Assembly (NCBI GenBank): GCA_022826945.1
Contig: JAJDTY010000068.1
Span: 1 to 51,940 of the forward strand
Length of the DNA: 51,940 bases
Source: Candidatus Binatia bacterium
GTDB lineage: Bacteria > Desulfobacterota > Binatia > Bin18
Direction of reading: 5' to 3'
This document shows, in pieces, positions 16,679 through 25,188 of this stretch. Position numbers and translations under genes: made by a program. Positions within the stretch are counted from its first letter, which is position 1. Each line of letters opens with the position of its first letter. The notes beneath the pieces were generated by a model, which was not told the DNA's origin, ran no database searches, and saw only the letters and a list, made by a program, of their open reading frames with translations.

Positions 16679-19513
16679 GTGGAGACACTATCCGTGCAGG
16701 CGATCCCTCCGTCTTTTAAACAACGCCTCGTCGCTCTGGAAAAACGGGCCCTGCGGGCTTGCGCTCGGGGAATCGTTTCGTACGCGAAGACAGCCCTGGC
16801 CATCTGTCTCTTGCTTACTGTTGCGGCGTCACTCTACACCGCCCAGCATCTCGAACTTGTCACCGGCCGTAATGATCTGATCTCGACCGAAAAGCGCTAC
16901 CTGCAACTCGATGAGGAATATTCCGAAGAGTTTGTCGGCGTGGACCAAGTGGCCGTGGTCGTTGAACCGCAAGACATCCCGCAGGGCAAAGCCTTTGTGA
17001 CACGTCTGGGTGAACGGCTCGCTCAGGAGCAGGAACATATTGCTGAGATCTTTTATCGAGTGGATGTTTCTTCCTTAGAAGGCAAAAAGCTGCTCTACCT
17101 GCCGGCTGAGGATTTGCGCGATTTACAGCGGAGTCTTGAAGACTCACAGGAGATTATTCACGAGTTGCTGACGAACCCCGGCCTGAATACACTGTTCGAG
17201 GCGATTAACACCCAAGTCAGCAGCGCCGTTGTTTCGCATCTGGTTGACGACTTCCTCGGGCTGGGGGCCCCGCTGGATGAGGACTCCGGTGAGTTCTCCG
17301 ACTCTCAGTTGTCCTTCCTCACCGCGCTGTTACAAGAGATTGCGCGGGCGCTGTACGGACAAGACTACCGCTACCGTTCACCCTGGGCTGAGTTTTTTGG
17401 CGGGACGGCCCAGCTCGATGACGACGGCTTCCTCATTACCGAGAACCGCAAATACATGTTCCTCATGGTCGAGGCGAAAGAAGACGCCGCTGCGGGTTTC
17501 AACGACCTTCAGGATTCGATGGCGACCATTCGGCAGGCGATTGCCGACCTGAAGATGGAGTTTCCAGGTCTGGACGCTGGCGTTACCGGCACGAAGGCGC
17601 TGGGCAATGATGAAATGCTCAGTGCCCAGCACGATACGGCCGTAGCAACGGTGATAGCCCTGTCGGGTATTGCGCTCCTCTACTTGGTCTTTTTCCGACG
17701 TATCCGGCATCCGCTCTTCATTGTTTCATCGCTCATGATCGGCCTGAGCTGGACGCTGGGTTTTGTCACACTCTCAGTCGGTCATCTGACGATTATTACC
17801 GTCTTCATCGCGCCGATGCTGCTCGGTTTGGCCGACGACTTCGGCGTCCATTTCATGACTCGCTATGAGGAAGAGCGTGGCAAGGGAAAAAACCAAGCCG
17901 AAGCCATTACCATCGTGTTTGAACAGACCGTCCCCAGTATTATTGCGGGGGCGTTAACCACCTCGCTCGCCTTTTTTGCAGTCATACTGGCGGACTTTCG
18001 CGGGGTTCAGGAACTCGGCATCATTTCGGGCGGAGGAATCCTGCTATCCGTTCTCGCGATCCTGACTTTCCTGCCAGCCTTGATTGTGGGGATGGACTCG
18101 TTCTGGCCCTGGCGTGTTCCCGTGGGACAGCAGACGGTCTTACAGACAACTTTTTCCGGTCTGGGCCACTACGTCGAACGGAAGAGAAGTCTCCTTTTCG
18201 GAATCGCCGGACTGGGAACGGCGGCGGGCCTCCTGGCGCTGCCGTGGGTCTCTTTTGACTATAATTTGCTGAATCTCCAGGCACACGGCACGGAGTCGGT
18301 GGAGTGGGAAAAGCGTATTATTGAAAACTCCGAGCGTTCGTCCTGGAATGCCTTGGCAACCGCACCGACGCCGGAAGCGGCGCGCCAAAAGGCTCAGGCG
18401 TTTGCGGCGCTGCCCAGCGTGGAAACCGTTGAGAGCGTCGCGTCGCTGATTCCGGACGGACAGCCGGAGCGCCTTCACCTCCTGGCAATCATCCGTCCGC
18501 TGCTGAGTGAACTCCCTCCGCTCCGCAATAATCCTGAGGAGGTGGGGGTCGAGCAACTCGAACGGACTCTTGATAAGCTCCGCCTTAAAATTCGCGATCA
18601 GGAAAACGGCAGCGCAACGCTCCTGCACGAGGCACGCCAACACCTGCTGGCCGTTTTTGAAGCGCTCCGAACGCTGCCCGAACAGAACGTCCAACAGCGG
18701 CTAGCCCTTTTTCAGGACGCGCTTTTTCTCGACTTTCAGGATAAATGGTCCCTGCTCAAGAACAATCTGTCTCCGGCCGGGCCGATCACATTTGCCGATG
18801 TTCCGCCTCAGTTGCGCAGCCGTTTTGTCAGCCGGGACGGACAGCGGTTCCTTTTACAGGTCTATCCCAAGGAAAATATCTGGGAGCGCGAGCCACTGAC
18901 GGAGTTCATCCGGCAGTTGCGCACGGTTGACCCGGATGTCACCGGCTCCCCGATTATTGGCTACGAGTCGATTGGGGCGATGCAGGCTGGCTATGTGGAG
19001 GCGGCCTGGTACGCGTTTCTCGCCATCCTGGTTGTCACCTTTTTGGCTCTCCGACGTGTCACGGATGCACTACTGGCCATTCTGCCGCTCGGGCTGGGCA
19101 TGATCTGGACCGCGGGCCTGATGTGGCTATGGGACGTGCAATTCAACCTGGCTAATATGGTTGCCGCCCCCCTGATTATTGGTATCGGCGTGGAGAATGG
19201 TATCCATCTCGTCCATCGTTTCCGAGTAGGTCGTGACGTCTCGGTCGTCAGCCTGATTGCCGGCAGTACCGGTCAGGCGGTTGTGCTGTTCTCACTGACG
19301 ACCATGGTCGGGTTTGGTAGTCTCATGGTCGCCCAGTACTATGGAATCTTCAGTATGGGCCTCCTGCTGACCCTGGCAGTCGGGAGTGTCCTGATCGCCT
19401 CGATTGTAATCCTCCCGCTGCTCTTATACCGGACGGAAAAGAGCAGACAGGAGACGGGGATAGCCGCTCCGGAACTCTCCGTGCAGGACTCGGCCCAGGG
19501 GGACCTGTCATAG
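16679..19513 (+). CDS. hpnN: Hopanoid-associated RND transporter
   Basis: A 944-residue RND-superfamily membrane protein. There is one membrane helix near residue 40 (TALAICLLLTVAASLYTA), a large periplasmic domain, a cluster of helices around 320-470, a second one around 505, another large periplasmic domain, and a final cluster around 775-930. The conserved TM4-like segment FIAPMLLGLADDFGVHFMTRY and its repeat PLIIGIGVENGIHLVHRF are typical of the HpnN/MmpL-like branch that carries lipids; HpnN exports hopanoids to the outer membrane in Rhodopseudomonas and Burkholderia. The start is GTG 16679, with GTG 16694 as alternative. Placement after mlaA and hpnM-like genes and before hpnKIJ supports the name. 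Confidence 0.88.
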   Translation: METLSVQAIPPSFKQRLVALEKRALRACARGIVSYAKTALAICLLLTVAASLYTAQHLELVTGRNDLISTEKRYLQLDEEYSEEFVGVDQVAVVVEPQDIPQGKAFVTRLGERLAQEQEHIAEIFYRVDVSSLEGKKLLYLPAEDLRDLQRSLEDSQEIIHELLTNPGLNTLFEAINTQVSSAVVSHLVDDFLGLGAPLDEDSGEFSDSQLSFLTALLQEIARALYGQDYRYRSPWAEFFGGTAQLDDDGFLITENRKYMFLMVEAKEDAAAGFNDLQDSMATIRQAIADLKMEFPGLDAGVTGTKALGNDEMLSAQHDTAVATVIALSGIALLYLVFFRRIRHPLFIVSSLMIGLSWTLGFVTLSVGHLTIITVFIAPMLLGLADDFGVHFMTRYEEERGKGKNQAEAITIVFEQTVPSIIAGALTTSLAFFAVILADFRGVQELGIISGGGILLSVLAILTFLPALIVGMDSFWPWRVPVGQQTVLQTTFSGLGHYVERKRSLLFGIAGLGTAAGLLALPWVSFDYNLLNLQAHGTESVEWEKRIIENSERSSWNALATAPTPEAARQKAQAFAALPSVETVESVASLIPDGQPERLHLLAIIRPLLSELPPLRNNPEEVGVEQLERTLDKLRLKIRDQENGSATLLHEARQHLLAVFEALRTLPEQNVQQRLALFQDALFLDFQDKWSLLKNNLSPAGPITFADVPPQLRSRFVSRDGQRFLLQVYPKENIWEREPLTEFIRQLRTVDPDVTGSPIIGYESIGAMQAGYVEAAWYAFLAILVVTFLALRRVTDALLAILPLGLGMIWTAGLMWLWDVQFNLANMVAAPLIIGIGVENGIHLVHRFRVGRDVSVVSLIAGSTGQAVVLFSLTTMVGFGSLMVAQYYGIFSMGLLLTLAVGSVLIASIVILPLLLYRTEKSRQETGIAAPELSVQDSAQGDLS

Positions 19514-19518
19514 GAGGA

Positions 19519-19581
19519 GTCTATTGAGTCCTTTGAGTCCGACCCAACAAACCCAACAGACTTAACAGACCCAATAGACCA
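19519..19581. repeat. Strand-switching 9-nt repeat array, copy B
   Basis: Seven 9-nt units between hpnN and the next gene: GTCTATTGA, GTCCTTTGA, the switch unit GTCCGACCC, then AACAAACCC, AACAGACTT, AACAGACCC and AATAGACCA. The outer parts form a 12-bp stem with one mismatch. The ribosome site of the following gene (AAGGAG) comes right after, so the hairpin could influence termination after hpnN or translation of the decarboxylase gene. Confidence 0.75.
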
Positions 19582-19602
19582 AGTAAGGAGACGTATCGCC
19601 TC

Positions 19603-20088
19603 ATGGTCAGCGGACCCCAGTTTGTGCAACACCTTAAGAATGCCGGCTTCGACTTTTTCACCGGGGTGCCCTGCTCTTTGGTCAAGGGGGTGATTGCCAC
19701 GCTTGAAGAACGAGGTGGCTACATCGCCGAGACACGAGAAGATGCGGCGGTGGGCTTGGCGGCAGGAGCCTATATGGCCGGCAAACAACCCGTTGTCATT
19801 ATGCAGAATTCCGGTCTGGGGGTCTGCCTGAACGCGCTGTCTTCTCTCAGTTTGATCTATGCCTTGCCCTGTCTGCTGCTGATTACGTGGCGCGGCTATC
19901 AGGGCAAGGACGCGCCGGAGCATATCATTATGGGAGACATCCTGCCCGATCTGTTATCCACCCTGAAGATTCCGTATCGGGTGCTTGAAGAACAGACCCT
20001 GGAGGACGCGGTTGGTTGGGCCGCCTCGACCCTGAAGCAGACGAGTCGCCCAACGGCGCTGGTCCTTCCGCCTGGAGTTACCGCATGA
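19603..20088 (+). CDS. Phosphonopyruvate/sulfopyruvate decarboxylase, alpha (PYR-domain) subunit
   Basis: A 161-residue thiamine-diphosphate enzyme subunit with the N-terminal (pyrimidine-binding) domain. Motifs include FFTGVPCSLVKGV, the ETREDAAVGLAAGAYMAG segment with the conserved catalytic Glu, and QNSGLGVCLNALSSL. The split into two chains matches ComD/ComE-type sulfopyruvate decarboxylase and some phosphonopyruvate decarboxylases (Ppd). The product would be phosphonoacetaldehyde or sulfoacetaldehyde. The neighbouring PhnW-like transaminase and cytidylyltransferase favour the phosphonate route. It overlaps the beta-subunit gene by 4 bp, suggesting a heteromer. Confidence 0.83.
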   Translation: MVSGPQFVQHLKNAGFDFFTGVPCSLVKGVIATLEERGGYIAETREDAAVGLAAGAYMAGKQPVVIMQNSGLGVCLNALSSLSLIYALPCLLLITWRGYQGKDAPEHIIMGDILPDLLSTLKIPYRVLEEQTLEDAVGWAASTLKQTSRPTALVLPPGVTA

Positions 20089-20669
20089 ATTTAGCCCAGG
20101 CCCTGAGCATCGTTATCCCCACCCTGCAGAACGCCCTAGTTGTCCATGCGAATGGGTTTATTTCGCGGGAGTCCTTCAACCTTGAGGATCGTCTCGGCAA
20201 TTTCTATATGATCGGCTCAATGGGCCTAGCCTCGTCCATTGCGCTCGGCGTGGCCCTGAGTAAACCCGAGCGGCGCGTGGTCGTCTTTGACGGGGATGGC
20301 AATGTCCTCATGAATATGGGCTCACTGGCCCTAATCGGCGCTCAGCAGCCGCGCAATCTGGTCCACCTTGTTTTTGATAACGAAGTCTACGGCTCGACGG
20401 GCAACCAGCCGACGATCTCCAGTCGTGTGGCGCTCGATGCAGTGGCGTACGCGAGCGGTTATGTTGATGTGCGCCGCGCTGAGGATACCGATCAACTGTG
20501 CGCTGCAGCACAGGAGTTGCTGGAGCCAGACCCATCTGAAAAAGATGGCCCGTCCTTTCTGTTGGTTAAAATTGAGCCGGACCGGGAAGAGCGACATATC
20601 GGTCGGATTACACACGAGCCCCAGCACATCGTCCGGCGCTTTATGGAGTCCATTAATCAGGACATATAG
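20085..20669 (+). CDS. Phosphonopyruvate/sulfopyruvate decarboxylase, beta (TPP-binding) subunit
   Basis: A 194-residue subunit carrying the thiamine-diphosphate motif: GDGNVLMNMGSLALIG, with the closing Asn in LVFDNEVYG about 28 residues after the GDG. The ATG at 20085 overlaps the alpha stop codon (ATGA). The segment FYMIGSMGLASSIALGVALS is typical of the ppd/comE family. Together the two subunits decarboxylate phosphonopyruvate or sulfopyruvate; decarboxylation is what makes phosphonate formation by PEP mutase irreversible. No PEP mutase gene lies in this window, so the upstream step must be encoded elsewhere if the phosphonate reading is right. Confidence 0.84.
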   Translation: MNLAQALSIVIPTLQNALVVHANGFISRESFNLEDRLGNFYMIGSMGLASSIALGVALSKPERRVVVFDGDGNVLMNMGSLALIGAQQPRNLVHLVFDNEVYGSTGNQPTISSRVALDAVAYASGYVDVRRAEDTDQLCAAAQELLEPDPSEKDGPSFLLVKIEPDREERHIGRITHEPQHIVRRFMESINQDI

Positions 20670-20694
20670 GCCCCATGTCCCTCACAATTCCACG

Positions 20695-21783
20695 ATGCAG
20701 CAATACATTCTTCTGAACCCCGGCCCAGTCAATGTTTCTCCGCGTGTCCGGCAGGCCCTCCTGCGTGGAGACCTATGCCATCGGGAAGCTGAATTTTCTG
20801 ACCTGCTGGCTGCGGTTCGCACTAAGCTCCTACAGGCGTTCGCTCCGGAAGGCTATACCGCAGTGGTGGTGAGCGGCTCGGGCACCCTGGCGGTTGAAGC
20901 CATGGTCTCCTCGGCTCTGGCCGAGGGGGGGAAACTCCTCGTAATTAACAATGGCGTCTATGGTGACCGGATGCGCCAGATGGCCGAAGCCCACCGTATC
21001 CCGACCATAGAATTGACCTATGCCTGGACCGAAGCGCCACACCCGGAGCAAATTGAATCCGTCCTGAGAAATGATCCCGCTATCGCGGCAGTCGCCTTGG
21101 TTCAGCATGAAACTACAACCGGCCTGCTCAACCCGGTGACGGAAATTGGCAGGGTCGTGCGTCAGCAGGGGCGGTTGTTTCTGCTTGACGCGGTGAGTGC
21201 GCTTGGCGGCGAAGACCTCGATGTTGTGCGCGACAGCGTGGACCTGTGTGCTTGTACGGCAAACAAATGCGTCCAGGGCCAGCCGGGCGTGGCCTTTGTG
21301 TTGGTTCGAAACGAAGTCATGGCGGTCATGCAGAACTATCCCCGCCGTTCGTTATATCTCCACCTGCCGCTGCACTGGGAAGCGCAGGAACGACGGAGTA
21401 TTCCATTTACTCCGGCCATCCCGGCCTGGTATGCGCTGGATGCCGCCCTTGACGAACTCCTGGAGGAAACACCTGCGAGACGGGTCGAACGCTATCGTCT
21501 GGCCGCCCGGTTTCTGCGCGACGGCTTTACGGAACTCGGCCTCACCTTCCTCCTGCCCCCGGAATTACGGTCCAACTCCCTGACCTCTTTGGCCCTGCCC
21601 CAGGGTGTTTCGTATCCAGACTTACATGACGGTCTCAAACAACAGGGCTTTGTCATTTACGAGGGACAGGGAAAACTCCGAACCGATATTTTCCGAGTGG
21701 CCAATATGGGCCATCTGACCCTGGACGATTTCCAGCGTTTTCTTGACGCCCTTCAAGAGGTGTTGTCAGGCGGGAGATTATGA
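20695..21783 (+). CDS. phnW: 2-aminoethylphosphonate transaminase-like class V aminotransferase
   Basis: A 362-residue PLP enzyme of the alanine-glyoxylate/PhnW group. It begins with MQQYILLNPGPVNVSPRVRQ, the typical PhnW start. The active-site Lys lies in TANKCVQGQPG, and the PLP-ring Asp is in LLDAVSALGGEDLD. PhnW interconverts 2-aminoethylphosphonate and phosphonoacetaldehyde; with the decarboxylase upstream it would run in the biosynthetic direction. If the decarboxylase makes sulfoacetaldehyde instead, the product would be taurine. The ATG at 20695 lies 25 bp after the beta-subunit stop, and the gene overlaps the next one by 4 bp. Confidence 0.82.
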   Translation: MQQYILLNPGPVNVSPRVRQALLRGDLCHREAEFSDLLAAVRTKLLQAFAPEGYTAVVVSGSGTLAVEAMVSSALAEGGKLLVINNGVYGDRMRQMAEAHRIPTIELTYAWTEAPHPEQIESVLRNDPAIAAVALVQHETTTGLLNPVTEIGRVVRQQGRLFLLDAVSALGGEDLDVVRDSVDLCACTANKCVQGQPGVAFVLVRNEVMAVMQNYPRRSLYLHLPLHWEAQERRSIPFTPAIPAWYALDAALDELLEETPARRVERYRLAARFLRDGFTELGLTFLLPPELRSNSLTSLALPQGVSYPDLHDGLKQQGFVIYEGQGKLRTDIFRVANMGHLTLDDFQRFLDALQEVLSGGRL

Positions 21784-22529
21784 AGGCGATTATCCTCGCG
21801 GCCGGGGTTGGTAAACGCTTTCAGACCATCACCGACCACCGGCCCAAATGTTTGATTCAGGTCAGTGGAAAAACCTTGCTCGAACGTACCCTCAGGGCCT
21901 TGGGCGCGGCCGGGGTCAAAGAAACGGTCATCGTGATCGGCTATCGCGGAGATATGATTGTCGAAGAAATCGGCGAGCGGTGCGGTACGGTGGCCGTGCG
22001 TTATATCTGGAACGAGCAGTACGAAAAGGGGGCAATCCTGTCGCTCTGGAGCGCACGCCAAGAGTTTGATACCGACCTGCTGATCATGGATGCCGATGTG
22101 CTGTTCCCGATCCGTTTGCTGCAACGCTTAGTGCAATCCAGACACGCAAGCTGTTTTTTGCTTGACGCGAGTTCCGAGAATACCGGCGAGGAACAAATGC
22201 TGCTCACCCGGGCCGGGCGGGTGCTGACGATTATCCGGGGCGGGGCGGGCGACTACGACTTGGTGGGCGAGTCGGTTGGTTTTCTCAAAGTCGCGCGAGA
22301 CGCCGCACCACTCCTCCGTTCTATTCTCGATGACTATGTGGCTCAGGGCCGAGACACGATCGAGCACGAAGAAGCCTTCCCGGCGTTTCTGGCCCAACAC
22401 TATGTTGGCTTTGAACGGGTTGACGACCTGCCCTGGACGGAAATCGACTTTCCGCAGGACCTCGAACACGCCGAGCGTGACATCCTGCCTGATATCGAAC
22501 GGCTTGACGCGCTTGACGAGGGACTATGA
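21780..22529 (+). CDS. Nucleotidyltransferase, LicC/PntC-like (probable CTP:aminoethylphosphonate cytidylyltransferase)
   Basis: A 249-residue sugar-phosphate/choline-phosphate nucleotidyltransferase-fold protein. The signature MKAIILAAGVGKRFQ is followed by RPKCLIQVSGKTLLER; metal-binding Asps lie in LIMDADVLF. The NEQYEKGAILSLWSARQ segment resembles LicC-type cytidylyltransferases that act on phosphocholine and PntC-type enzymes that activate 2-aminoethylphosphonate as CMP-AEP. Directly downstream of phnW (4-bp overlap), the PntC role is the simplest inference. CMP-AEP would then serve as donor for decorating a lipid or glycan. No CDP-alcohol phosphotransferase is seen next to it. Confidence 0.8.
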   Translation: MKAIILAAGVGKRFQTITDHRPKCLIQVSGKTLLERTLRALGAAGVKETVIVIGYRGDMIVEEIGERCGTVAVRYIWNEQYEKGAILSLWSARQEFDTDLLIMDADVLFPIRLLQRLVQSRHASCFLLDASSENTGEEQMLLTRAGRVLTIIRGGAGDYDLVGESVGFLKVARDAAPLLRSILDDYVAQGRDTIEHEEAFPAFLAQHYVGFERVDDLPWTEIDFPQDLEHAERDILPDIERLDALDEGL

Positions 22530-22873
22530 CAGACATCTATTTGACAGGAGACCCGGAAAAACGGCAACGCGGACGGTGGGGGAGTCGGCCCGAACTCATT
22601 CTTCTGCTCGTGCTCAGTTGTCTTGCCGCATACGCGTATATGCGCTTCGACACGCGCCTGGATACCCTCGAACAGCCCTGGTCCGCTACCGAGAAAGGGG
22701 AAAGCCATCGCTGCGAATGGCAGCCATGGGTTCTGGCCCGAAACGAAGGGGAGCACACATGCCCCGCTGGATCCTATGTCAATGGGATGGGCGTCAACTA
22801 CGACGACGGCTTCCGGCGGTCCTACCCCCTCCAATATCGGTTGTACTGCTGTGCGCTTGTTCCAGCAGAATAG
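22526..22873 (+). CDS. Small single-pass membrane protein with cysteine-rich C-terminus, unknown function
   Basis: A 115-residue protein starting inside the stop of the cytidylyltransferase gene (4-bp overlap), so it is part of the phosphonate-type operon. A polar, basic start is followed by one membrane helix (ELILLLVLSCLAAYAYM, about residues 23-39). The rest is exported or periplasmic, with Cys in HRCEWQPW, EHTCPAGSYV and LYCCALVP. The CPAGSYVNGMGVNYDDGF block looks like a small, disulfide-stabilised fold. I do not recognise a family. The coupled position suggests a role in transferring or presenting the aminoethylphosphonate group, but nothing in the sequence proves it. Confidence 0.7.
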   Translation: MTDIYLTGDPEKRQRGRWGSRPELILLLVLSCLAAYAYMRFDTRLDTLEQPWSATEKGESHRCEWQPWVLARNEGEHTCPAGSYVNGMGVNYDDGFRRSYPLQYRLYCCALVPAE

Positions 22874-22930
22874 GCGATGAATAATTGGAAAAATGGGTGC
22901 CTGATTTACGATATCATTCCTCTTTTTTTA

Positions 22931-23085
22931 CCCTCGCCCCTGGGAGAGGGCAGCCTGCAGGGCCGGGTGAGGGCATGAGCGGATGCCCCGTAGGGGGCAA
23001 TCGACACAATCTGCATCACACGTCCCTTGGAGGGAGAGCCTGTCCTGAGGGGGGCAGAACGAAGACGAAGGGGCTAGGGTGAGGG
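22931..23085. repeat. Intergenic CCCTCGCCC/GGGTGAGGG-type repeat
   Basis: The gap before hpnK holds a GC-rich hairpin-forming stretch: CCCTCGCCCCTGGGAGAGGG, followed by GGCCGGGTGAGGG, and a second degenerate set (CCTTGGAGGGAGAG to GGGTGAGGGAG) ending near 23085. Such CCCTC...GAGGG boxes are common dispersed intergenic repeats in many bacteria. The final GGGAG serves as the probable ribosome site of hpnK. No gene is seen in the gap. Confidence 0.55.
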
Positions 23086-23092
23086 AGCTTCC

Positions 23093-23995
23093 GTGCCATT
23101 AAAGGAGGGGGATGGGCCTCCCGTCCCTGCTGCTCGCTATCTCATCGTCAACGGGGACGACTTCGGCCTGTCCGCTCAGGTCAATGCCGGCATACTACAC
23201 GCCCATCAACAGGGCATTCTGACCAATACCAGCCTCATGGTCACGGCTCCGGCCTGGGAGGAGGCGGTCGAACTTGCCCGCTCGACACAAAGCCTCGGGG
23301 TTGGCCTCCATGTGACCTTAGTCCAAGGGCGGGCTGTGCTCTCTCCCTCGCGCCTCCGCGCGATCATCGACAGCGAGGGGAATTTTGCGCACGATCCAAC
23401 CCGGGCCGGATTGCAGTATTATTTCTCTCGACGGGCGCGGGAAGAGGTCCGAGCCGAGTGCCGAGCCCAACTTGAGCGTTTTCTGGAAACGGGATTACCC
23501 CTGTCCCATATTGATGGACATCTCAACATCCATATGCACCCAGTCGTTATGGACGCTCTCCTGGCGCTCGCGCAAGAATACCCAGTTCCGGCCATGCGTC
23601 TGACCCGAGAAGACCTGACGACCAGTCTGGCACTCGATCCGCGCCATGCCTTGAGGAAACGCTGGGAGTCCGTTGTCTTTACACCCCTCGCCCGGACGAC
23701 GGAAAAAAAGCTGCGTCACGCCCGTATTCCCTACCCGGATCATCTGTTTGGCCTACATCAAAGTGGGGCATTGGATGAATCTTATCTGCTAGGATTGTTC
23801 CCCCAACTCCAAGCTGGCGTAACGGAACTGTACTGCCATCCGGCCTGCCTGCCGTGTGCCGAGACCGAACGGTGGACGCCAAACTATCGCAGAGATGCTG
23901 AACTTGCGGCACTCACGAGTCCGACGGTACGAGCAACGGCCGCGGAAGAGAATATTCAGTTCGTGAATTATCTATTTCTCCCTCACGCTCCGTGA
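23093..23995 (+). CDS. hpnK: Hopanoid biosynthesis deacetylase HpnK (ChbG/YdjC family)
   Basis: A 300-residue carbohydrate deacetylase of the ChbG/HpnK family. The metal-site and catalytic motifs are LIVNGDDFGLS (Asp-Asp), VGLHVTLVQGRAV (His) and HIDGHLNIHMHP (His pair), with ELYCHPA near the end. In hopanoid synthesis HpnK removes the acetyl group from N-acetylglucosaminyl bacteriohopanetetrol made by HpnI. The GTG start at 23093 has a GGGAG site 5-6 nt upstream and lets the protein start about 14 residues before the conserved fold. It converges with hpnI, leaving only 11 bp between the stop codons. Confidence 0.88.
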   Translation: MPLKEGDGPPVPAARYLIVNGDDFGLSAQVNAGILHAHQQGILTNTSLMVTAPAWEEAVELARSTQSLGVGLHVTLVQGRAVLSPSRLRAIIDSEGNFAHDPTRAGLQYYFSRRAREEVRAECRAQLERFLETGLPLSHIDGHLNIHMHPVVMDALLALAQEYPVPAMRLTREDLTTSLALDPRHALRKRWESVVFTPLARTTEKKLRHARIPYPDHLFGLHQSGALDESYLLGLFPQLQAGVTELYCHPACLPCAETERWTPNYRRDAELAALTSPTVRATAAEENIQFVNYLFLPHAP

Positions 23996-24006
23996 GGAGC
24001 AGGGGA

Positions 24007-25149
24007 TTAACCGACGCGAACCATTCGCCCGTCTTTTTGGAGCCGGAAGGTATATTCCCGCCAGCGGACCGTATTGCCCTGCAAGCTGGCACACCAGACA
24101 ACAAAAGAGAGAAGGTCCGTGATGAGAGTCAGCAGAATGGCGGGGCGCGGCAACGTCGATCGCAGAAAGATGGTGTTCATTAGAGCGGCGGTCAGGAGGC
24201 GCATCCCGATGACGCTGAGGGTGAGAACGGTCATCTCTACAGACGACCAAAAACAGAGCAGGCTCACATAGGCCCAGACAGTGCCAAACGTCACAACCGT
24301 ACTGATATACCCGCCGGGACGACAGTTTCGTTGCGTTCGTGCCCAGCGTAACTGATGGTAAAACAAGCTGCGTAACGAACCTGCATCGGGGCGGGTTTCC
24401 ACGACGAGGGGCAGGACTTGAAGCCGATACCCGGCCTGGGCAACGAGATACCCAAGGTAATAGTCATCCGCCAGGTAATCGGACAGCCTGGCAAATCCCC
24501 CAATAGCGTCGAGGCAGGCACGTTTGAGTGCCATGGTTGCGCCGAAGGCGTACGAGGGCTGTTCGACTTGGCTGGCAACTACGACCTGGGTGGTAAAGGT
24601 CGTATTGATCATGAGCGATTCCAGCAGGGCCGGCAGAGGTTGTCCGGAACCGCCACGATACACACAGGTGACCAGTCCTGTTTCCGTCTGCGTTAAGGGC
24701 GGAATGATCATCTGCAAGTAATCGGGCTCAACACAGACATCACTATCGGTAATGACGAGATAGTCATACCTCATCTGTGGTGTCAGATGGTGCAGGGTGC
24801 TGACCTTGTAATTGGTCCCGATCACAGAGGGCGCAACAACCAGGGAAATATCGCACTGGGGAAAGTCGTGCTGCACTTTGGTGACAACAGCCGCCGCCGG
24901 ATCATTGGGGTCGCGCACACCGCATAGAATTTGAAAGGTCGGGTAATCGAGCCGACAAAAGCTCGCCAGACTGTCATATAGATCGGGTGGTGCGCCTTTG
25001 AGCGGCTTGAGAATAGTGACCGGAGGAAGCGCCATGTGAGGGGTCGGGCTCGGGTGGAAAAAGCGCCAGGCCGCATAGACACTAAAAAGGTAATAGACCA
25101 GGGCAATACACAGCAGGCCGACCAGAAACCAGAGTGCGAGAAGAGACAT
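24007..25149 (-). CDS. hpnI: Hopanoid glycosyltransferase HpnI
   Basis: A 380-residue membrane glycosyltransferase of family 2, ceramide-glucosyltransferase-like. There is an N-terminal membrane helix (LLALWFLVGLLCIALVYYLF), then the GT-A domain with VTILKPLKGA, the nucleotide-binding DSDVCVEPDY and SDYLADDYYLG, and the acceptor motif QLRWARTQR. Two or three C-terminal helices follow. HpnI adds N-acetylglucosamine from UDP-GlcNAc to bacteriohopanetetrol. It lies 39 bp after hpnJ on the same strand and converges with hpnK; the three together make the cyclitol-ether head group of composite hopanoids. Confidence 0.9.
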   Translation of the reverse strand: MSLLALWFLVGLLCIALVYYLFSVYAAWRFFHPSPTPHMALPPVTILKPLKGAPPDLYDSLASFCRLDYPTFQILCGVRDPNDPAAAVVTKVQHDFPQCDISLVVAPSVIGTNYKVSTLHHLTPQMRYDYLVITDSDVCVEPDYLQMIIPPLTQTETGLVTCVYRGGSGQPLPALLESLMINTTFTTQVVVASQVEQPSYAFGATMALKRACLDAIGGFARLSDYLADDYYLGYLVAQAGYRLQVLPLVVETRPDAGSLRSLFYHQLRWARTQRNCRPGGYISTVVTFGTVWAYVSLLCFWSSVEMTVLTLSVIGMRLLTAALMNTIFLRSTLPRPAILLTLITDLLSFVVWCASLQGNTVRWREYTFRLQKDGRMVRVG

Positions 25150-25188
25150 GGCTCAGACACAGTCTCCCCCCGGTCGGGAGGAGACGTA

